A stretch of DNA of 64,000 bases from Sipunculus nudus (Eukaryota > Annelida > Sipuncula > Golfingiida > Sipunculidae). The notes below the pieces were generated by a model. The model saw only the letters and a program-made list of their open reading frames with translations. It had not been told where the DNA came from and made no database searches. This document shows positions 58,601 through 61,734 of the stretch, piece by piece (the first letter of the stretch is position 1; each line of letters opens with the position of its first letter). A program made the position numbers and the translations under genes. The stretch is from assembly GCA_026874595.1 (NCBI GenBank), contig CM049313.1, forward strand, positions 48,659,659 to 48,723,658, read 5' to 3'.

Positions 58601-61600
58601 GAACCCCCCCCCCCCCCCCCACCTATTCTACATTCCTCTACCTGTCCATGGCTTCTGTGTGTTTGTAAACACAGTCCACGTGTGAGGGTTTACCATAACA
58701 AAGCCGGGTGGCGGGATGTCCCATTTTGCGCATGCGTGACAGATGCAAAACAAAGACTAGTCCAAACAAGCTAATACATGGACCTTCTTATCCTCTGATA
58801 TATCCCTGCTCGATGAGCAATAAGGTCCATGGGCCATTATAAATCCATTGTAGAACCTGTCGCAACAGATCCTTACGATAGGTCCAGGGGCCTCAGCTGA
58901 AATGACACGGGTAGCACAGTGTGAGAGCGGGACCATTAGTTAACGGAACATGCGTGCTTTCAGCCAGCGGGACATGTTTTACATTTTCCGGGCCAAGTCA
59001 GTGAGGGCCTCTCCTGATTGACAGATGTTGTGGCCCGGCGGATGCACGGATTCCCATGCGCTGTGTTTAAATTGACGCCTATGATCGCGCACGGTCCACT
59101 GTTTTTAACACTTGTGTACAGGAGTAAGCTTCCGGTTTCAAGGCAATATTTTGGCAGGTACCAATTTATTTTAAAGAGAACACGCTATTTTTGTGTTAAT
59201 TCAACATATTTTAAGGCGATTAAGCCTCTTTAAGAATTGTATGTCCGCCTTTTGAGGTTATTCTTCTGTGTTCATTACGGGCAAACCGATAGTCAACATA
59301 ATCATGCTTTGGGCAAGCTATGTCAGAAGTATGCAAAACGGCACTTTGTTCAGTATAATTGATCACTATATTAACGAGGCCCACCGCGCCTTTGCGATGC
59401 AGGTATTGTTTGCGTATTTTGACCCATCGACGTGTATGATGCCTACAATAAGCATTATCACTTCAAAGATGAAGCTTTAACCATGAGCCTGCAGCAAAAA
59501 CAGTACACACACAGGTTGCCAACTCCTCGCAAAAAAATAAAACCTCCGCATGAAAGAACAACAAAGAGGGGTAACTCAAGTCATCCATAATACTTCAACT
59601 TCCAACAAAAGGATGTTTCATCCGAATTAGAGTTCATCAATAGAAAAAGCCAATGTCACAAATTGTGACAGTTCTTTGGCATTAGTAAATATGACTTACA
59701 AATCACACAAAGCGACGGTTTCTTGTGATCATTTTCCCATATGCCCCTGGTAAATCTCAAATCAAAGGCGTTGCCCTGAAAAGATGTTGATCCAGCACGG
59801 GCTTACAGTCGGAGACAAACTTGTTTCATCCTATTGAGCTGATTGTCAGCTACAATAATAACATTATGACATGGCTTATAATCTCTAAGCATGAAGGAAT
59901 CGCCATGTCTTTGTACAAATGCAGGCTACATGGAGGATAATATCCTGTGAAGCATACCGCAGCAAATTACAGATTTAAAAGGTAACTTTTTCACTCAATC
60001 ATAGGAAAATCTCCCATTTGATCTAGCCTCTGACAATAGAATTTATCATTTCTAAAATCAATATTTTTTTCAACATCCGTAAATGTTATTCTTTACGATA
60101 AGCCAATGTAACAGAAATGTTAAAACTGTTTATATATATATAATAATAATGAATACGTTAGTCTATCTAAAAGGCGTCTCTTTACTTACACTTCTACAAC
60201 AGACTAACGCGGCTATACCAATTATTTTTATAATCTATATATATGGCCGGCCAATTCGAGAACACGACAAAGATCAAAACCATGGGACCCGAGACCAAAA
60301 TCTAGCCATTGAATAAAGGGACCGAGACCAGGAACTCAAGACCACGATTTTTTTTTATATTAAATCTCAGTGAACACTATACAAGCAGATGATCTTATAT
60401 ATTGCTACCAATACGATGAAATGTAACCTCTTCTTACGAGGAAGGAATGTTTAAAAGAGAGCGCAATAGAAAAATATAGAGATTGAAGCCATTTTGTTTC
60501 GAGAGCGAGTGCAAGACCTCTACATGGGATTCCGAGAACAAGACCGTGAACTGCAAAATTTGATCTCAAGACCGGTCTCGACAACGTCATCGCTGATAAA
60601 TGTATAGAGGACCTATTATGCCAAAAAATTTAAGGGTATGGTTCTCAGGCACCGCCCGCATCAATTTAAATCCCCGCATCAAAATTTTTTATTTTGATTT
60701 TCAATAAAAACTTTCCAATTTTGAGCTGCTGCCGCTCGACATTTCTTTCAAGGAGATAAAACCATACAATTTCCTTTGTTTTGTAGTGCTTTTACTTATT
60801 TAGCAAAATAAAACTGTTATTTTCATGCTTTTCCCTTATCATTTGACATTTTTATCGGAACATACAAAAAAAAATAAAAATAAAAAAAACGCCCGCCCGC
60901 ATTGATTTCTGAAAAAAAGTGCCTGAGAACCATACCTTTTTTTTATTTTGGCATTAGATGCCTATTAAAATGATAAAATGCATGGTATGACGTAATTGTT
61001 CATCACTTACCATGACAATGCGTTGTTGCTTGAAGCGGATCACGTGACTGTTGATTTTGAGGTCCACCAGTCCGGTATGGGAGACCACAGGGTTGTTGGT
61101 GTTTGCCCGTTTGACATTTTTGACCTCCACTCTCCAGCGTGGCAGCTCGCTCCATTCACTTACACAGGCCTCCGCCAGTGTATACTTGCATGTCCCCCGG
61201 AAGTCGATACGTGCCCCGTCAAACGTGTGGTAATGAGGGTCTCCCGTAGACCAGCAGTCACCCGTGGCTACAAGACGAGTTTACTTTTTAGGCTGCGTCC
61301 GTGGCCTGTTGGTGGCAATGTCTACGGCGCATGTACATGAAGGAATATCTGTATAACTAATTGACGTCAGATATCGAAATAAGCCACTTAAAAAAAGATT
61401 GCGGTGATTCCCCTTTGGATCTGCTGCAACCGCTTAGCAATACATAAAGTGCTGACATATTAATGTTGTGATCAAGTATGCAAGATAGGAAATATAGAGG
61501 AATAAAACAGCTTTTAGATATTTACCCGAACATCGGAGGTCGTCTCCCTGTCCGATGGGAACGAAACCTCTATCACAGACACAGCGTGACCCGCTCATGT

Positions 61601-61680
61601 CGTCAACGCAGTGAGCGTTTGCCGGGCAGATCAACGCTCCCCGTGAACCTACAATTATAAGACATTTTTACTACTTTAAT

Positions 61681-61734
<54 letters not shown>

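Noticed and set aside
60996-61340. 114-codon plus-strand open frame
   Set aside because: Antisense shadow of the VWD 1 exon.
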